Translations under genes and position numbers: made by a program | NCBI RefSeq assembly: GCF_900129555.1 | Contig: NZ_FQWC01000004.1 | Coordinates: forward strand, 1 to 64,000 | Reading direction: 5' to 3' | DNA length: 64,000 bases | Source of the DNA: Flavobacterium defluvii | GTDB lineage: Bacteria > Bacteroidota > Bacteroidia > Flavobacteriales > Flavobacteriaceae | Notes under the pieces: generated by a model | Seen by the model: only the letters and a program-made list of their open reading frames with translations | Told to the model about the DNA's origin: nothing | Databases searched by the model: none | Shown here: positions 60,995 to 64,000 of the stretch, piece by piece | Layout: each line of letters begins with the position of its first letter | Position numbering within the stretch: the first letter of the stretch is position 1

Positions 60995-61549
60995 TTGAAA
61001 GACGATTTAGATAAATATATCAAGCTGTGCATGAAAAATGACAGAGAGGGACAACTGAAAATATATCAGTTGTTCTCTCCTGTTTTATATGGTATATGCC
61101 TGAAATATATGAAAAACGAAGACGATGCTAAAGATGTCTTTCAGGAAGCATTTGTAATTGTTTTTCAAAAAATAAGCCAATATAAATTTGAAGGAAGTTT
61201 TGAAGGCTGGCTAAAACGGATTTTCATTAATAAACTGATTGAAACTTTAAATAAGAAGAAAAAAGAAAGTTTTTTTCTTGATGTTTTTGACCCCGATACC
61301 GATTTTATCGAAGAAGAAGAACTGGACGTTATACCGATAGAGCAGGAAAAACTCCTGGAATATATCCGAGATTTACCAGATCAATACCGAACGGTTTTTA
61401 ACCTCTATGTTTTTGAGAAAATGAAACACAAAGAGATTGCCGAATTACTAAAAATCTCCGAAGGAACATCAAAATCAAATTTGAACAGAGCGAAACACAT
61501 TTTGCAAAAAAGAATACTACAGAGTAAAAAAAATTTTAAGATAGCATGA
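60995..61549 (+). CDS. ECF-type RNA polymerase sigma factor
   Basis: 184 residues with a TTG start at 60995 (reading MKDDLDKYIKLCMKND); the next Met is residue 13 and would cut region 2. Sigma region 2 (about 20-90; LYGICLKYMKNEDDAKDVFQEAFVIVFQKI, EGSFEGWLKRIFIN) and region 4 (about 125-180; LPDQYRTVFNLYVFEKMKHKEIAELLKISEGTSKSNLNRAK) are complete. Its last 4 nt (ATGA) overlap the next gene, the expected anti-sigma partner, so the two are coupled. Confidence 0.95.
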   Translation: MKDDLDKYIKLCMKNDREGQLKIYQLFSPVLYGICLKYMKNEDDAKDVFQEAFVIVFQKISQYKFEGSFEGWLKRIFINKLIETLNKKKKESFFLDVFDPDTDFIEEEELDVIPIEQEKLLEYIRDLPDQYRTVFNLYVFEKMKHKEIAELLKISEGTSKSNLNRAKHILQKRILQSKKNFKIA

Positions 61550-63396
61550 AGAAGCAAAAAATAGAAGATATTTTTTCATCAATGGAAGACTTTACGAGTG
61601 TTCCGCCTCCTGAATTATGGGGTCAGATTGAAGAAAAACTCGACAAACCTAAAAAGAAGAAGAGAGCAATTCTTTGGTGGTCGGCGGCTGCATGCTTATT
61701 ATTAGGTTTGCTCCTTCCTTCTGTTTTGCATTTTACTTCTAATGATTTGGGAGTAAAAACAATACAAAATGGTTCTGTTGAAAATAATGTGGTTCTGGAT
61801 CAGAAAAATAATGAGACAGACAAAACAAGAAGTATCGAAAACAATGAAAATATTCTTGAAAAAGAATCTAATAATAATCGGGTTTCATCATCAGAAAAAA
61901 CAATAAATCAATCGCAGAATAATTCATTAAATCAAAATTCAGAAACAGCCAAAAAACAATCTGATTCGCCAAAGAAAACTAACAACATTAATTTTGAATC
62001 AGGACTAAACGGACAAAAAAATAGTGAAGTCGCAGAAAAAACGTTTGTTCCAACTCAGGAAAATGGATTGAATGCCGTTTCTAAAAATCAAATTTCTACC
62101 AATAAAAAAGAAAATACAAATCGCGCTGTCGCGGAAAAAACGTTTGTTTCAGCTGGAGAAAATGGATTTAATGCGGCATCTAAAAATCAGATTTTAACCA
62201 ATAAAAAAGAGAATTTAAACAAGGCTGTTGCCGAGAAACCATTTGCCCCAAACAAATCGAATTCTTTTAATTATGGTTCAAAAAATCAATCAACAGATCT
62301 TGAAAAAAGAAATGCTGATAAGATTTTAGCAGAGAAGAAGTTTGCTCCGGCAAAAACAAATAAGTTTAACGCGGCATCCGCAAATCAATTGCCAAATTCT
62401 ATTTTTGAAGATCTTAAGTCTTCAAAAAACAAAAATGCGATGGCATTTAATGCTTCAAATTCGACTGCGAAGAGAAATTCAAATACGTTGAGTCCTTCAA
62501 AAGAAAATATTGAAAAAACAACTGCTGAAAAAAGTATTGCAAGTGTTCAAAAAGATTATTCTAAAAACAATGCCGCTATAACGAATGCAAATATTTTGAG
62601 TAAAAAAGATTCTGTTCAGCTCGCTGAGCTTCAAAATCTGGAAAAAGGAATTGCAGCTGCATCTGTAGAAGAGAAAAAGAAAAAAGAAGACAAACTTTTA
62701 TCTAAAGCAGACAAATGGGCTTTACAGGTTTTTGCCGGAGTTGCCAATTCTGAAAATTATAAAAACAATAAAACCTTAGGAAACGTAAACGATTCTAAAC
62801 AAAGTAATTCGTACGGCGTTAAAACGCAATATAAAATCAATAAAAAATGGGCTGTTGCTTCTGGTCTTAAAATTAACGAACTTGGCCAGAGTGTGGCCAA
62901 TGTCTCGTACTTGAATGCAAAAAAACAAGCACTTTTTAGTTCAAGTGATTATTTTGTAAAAAATGAAACTGTTCCTCAAATTGCAAGTGATACGCGCTAT
63001 GTTCTGGTTTCAAACAGCACAAAAGATGTTTTGCAAAGTGAAAATGTCGAAACCGGAAACCTGGATCAAAATTTACGATATATCGAAATGCCATTAGAAG
63101 TTTCGTATTCTATTTTTAGCAAAAAAAGAACAAACATTAATCTCAATACAGGTGGTTTTGTAGGCAGATTAATTTCAAACAGTATTGCTATTGACGGTAA
63201 TTCTATGGGGGAAAATGTAAATGCAAATGATTATGTTTACGGTACAACTTTGAGCAGCACGGTACAATACAGGGTTTATAAAAAGACAAATGTTTTTGTT
63301 GAACCTGCAGTTAATTATTATGCAAATCCGCTAAACAATCAATCTTTTAATCAATTTCAATGGGGATTGAATTTTGGACTGAATGTTAACTTTTAA
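61546..63396 (+). CDS. Probable anti-sigma/outer-membrane-barrel fusion protein
   Basis: 616 residues. A cytoplasmic head (1-41; IEDIFSSMEDFTSVPPPELWGQIEEKL, then a KPKKKKR cluster) precedes one membrane helix (about 42-65; ILWWSAAACLLLGLLLPSVLHF), a long Asn/Lys/Ser-rich linker (about 70-385) with four 33-residue repeats, and a C-terminal beta-rich domain (about 390-616; WALQVFAGVANSENY, QFQWGLNFGLNVNF) that looks like an eight-strand outer-membrane barrel ending in Phe. Coupled to an ECF sigma gene, it is best read as an anti-sigma factor with a built-in envelope sensor. No zinc-anti-sigma HxxxCxxC motif is seen. Confidence 0.75.
   Translation: MKKQKIEDIFSSMEDFTSVPPPELWGQIEEKLDKPKKKKRAILWWSAAACLLLGLLLPSVLHFTSNDLGVKTIQNGSVENNVVLDQKNNETDKTRSIENNENILEKESNNNRVSSSEKTINQSQNNSLNQNSETAKKQSDSPKKTNNINFESGLNGQKNSEVAEKTFVPTQENGLNAVSKNQISTNKKENTNRAVAEKTFVSAGENGFNAASKNQILTNKKENLNKAVAEKPFAPNKSNSFNYGSKNQSTDLEKRNADKILAEKKFAPAKTNKFNAASANQLPNSIFEDLKSSKNKNAMAFNASNSTAKRNSNTLSPSKENIEKTTAEKSIASVQKDYSKNNAAITNANILSKKDSVQLAELQNLEKGIAAASVEEKKKKEDKLLSKADKWALQVFAGVANSENYKNNKTLGNVNDSKQSNSYGVKTQYKINKKWAVASGLKINELGQSVANVSYLNAKKQALFSSSDYFVKNETVPQIASDTRYVLVSNSTKDVLQSENVETGNLDQNLRYIEMPLEVSYSIFSKKRTNINLNTGGFVGRLISNSIAIDGNSMGENVNANDYVYGTTLSSTVQYRVYKKTNVFVEPAVNYYANPLNNQSFNQFQWGLNFGLNVNF
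62029..62424 (+). repeat. Four in-frame 99-bp repeats in the linker of the anti-sigma-like gene
   Basis: Units begin at 62029, 62128, 62227 and 62326, each 33 codons, with the protein consensus (V/L)AEK-x-F-(V/A)-P ... N-x-F-N-A-(A/V)-S-x-N-Q. Copies one and two are closest. The constant 99-bp step keeps frame, so linker length could change by repeat gain or loss. Confidence 0.85.
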
Positions 63397-63437
63397 TATC
63401 TATAGTTTATTGTTTTTAATTCCAATAGATATAACGA

Positions 63438-63468
63438 AAAGGCAGTTCGAATTGAACTGCTTTTTTTA
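63438..63468 (+). terminator. Terminator after the anti-sigma-like gene
   Basis: GCAGTTC (63442-63448) and GAACTGC (63454-63460) form a 7-bp stem with a 5-nt loop, followed by seven T residues. Confidence 0.85.
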
Positions 63469-63517
63469 TTGAATTAATGTTTGATTTATTGTAATTTACA
63501 GGAAAAATAAAACAATA

Positions 63518-64000
63518 AATGACTTTAAAAAAGGATTGGAAAGATCTAAAATTTGTTCCTAAAAATCTCCAAATTGCAAGAGAACTAATTTACGACGTTT
63601 GCGGTTTCGAATGTTCTGAACCTCAACCCGAAAAGGAAAGTCAGGAATATGAGGCTTTCGATTTTAAAATCGGCGAAAGCCAGATTAAATTCAGATCGGC
63701 TAAAATTACGCCAACCAAAACGGGTCAGTTCGTAACTTTATGGAAACGCAACAAATCTGGAATTATCGAACCTTTTGATTATTCTGATACAATAGATTTT
63801 GTAATTGTAAATGTTCAAAAAGAAAATCTTTTGGGGCAGTTTATTTTTCCGAAAGAGATTTTGCTAAAAAAAGGAATTTTTACAACACAAACAAAAGAAG
63901 GAATTCGGGCAACACGAGTTTATCCTCCATGGGATAAAACAAACAATAAACAAGCTCAAAAAACGCAACAATGGCAATTGGATTATTTTTTGCCCATTTC
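63518..64000 (+). CDS. MepB-family protein, 3' end outside the window
   Basis: The ATG at 63518 opens a frame that runs to the window edge (161 codons seen). It reads MTLKKDWKDLKFVPKNLQ and contains IKFRSAKITPTKTGQFVTLW, DTIDFVIVNV, GQFIFPKEILLKKGIF and RVYPPWDKTNNKQAQKTQQW, the conserved blocks of MepB (named from a Staphylococcus aureus operon; function unknown). Little more than the C-terminus can be missing. No signal peptide. Confidence 0.88.

Overview
The window reads as a chromosomal segment of a gliding, pigmented Flavobacterium (Bacteroidota), probably near the F. johnsoniae group. The evidence is AT-rich DNA, many promoters of the flavobacterial type (TTG, about 17-23 nt, TAnnTTTG), no Shine-Dalgarno preference, type IX secretion (T9SS) substrates of both sorting types, PorP/SprF-like and OmpA partners, split transketolase, and a carotenoid cluster. 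The identification rests on gene families and sequence style only.

Layout. 1-858: non-coding; two tandem promoters fire leftward, very likely into an rRNA operon outside the window. 859-4219: thrS-infC-rpmI-rplT; infC has no ATG/GTG/TTG start and appears to use AUA. 4343-11075: small regulators and enzymes (Crp/Fnr with an AhpD-like protein, an EEP-family nuclease, an 'asparagine synthetase B'-like protein, a NarL-type two-component pair, small hypotheticals). 11268-17201: dnaB, accA, and tgt-lptG-EamA, all leftward. 17533-22712: acidic protein, transketolase halves, FKBP lipoprotein, S4 protein, phosphoribosyltransferase, aroK. 22840-23150: two identical tRNA-Lys and a tRNA-Leu. 23353-34015: a GH144-GH29 fusion glycosidase with no export signal, then a secreted leucine-rich-repeat protein with a LytTR regulator and TPR histidine kinase. 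35089-46107: giant T9SS type B surface protein with tandem 222-bp repeats, PorP/SprF and OmpA partners, a TPR protein, and a CotH protein. 46123-47079: inward-rectifier-type K+ channel.

47154-56625 is the most interesting region: a MerR/B12-binding regulator of the CarH photoreceptor type, crtI, crtB, crtZ, an SRPBCC protein, a DNA photolyase, and a divergent pair (TetR-ABC1 kinase versus a TIGR01777 epimerase). The same 32-bp palindrome, TTGTTTA(A/C)-N16-(T/G)TAAACAA, occurs at three promoters: that of the regulator gene, that of crtI, and the TetR/TIGR01777 divergent region. This defines a candidate light/B12-controlled regulon extending beyond carotenoid genes.

56638-57416 holds an array of about 95-bp units each carrying two mini-hairpins, ending in an inverted copy. 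After it come VOC, thioesterase and rmuC (leftward), a PrcB-like lipoprotein, an ECF sigma factor translationally coupled to a protein that looks like an inner-membrane anti-sigma joined to an outer-membrane barrel, and the start of a mepB gene cut by the window edge. Several intergenic hairpins of unrelated sequence share one architecture: short degenerate words in tandem with their inverted copies.
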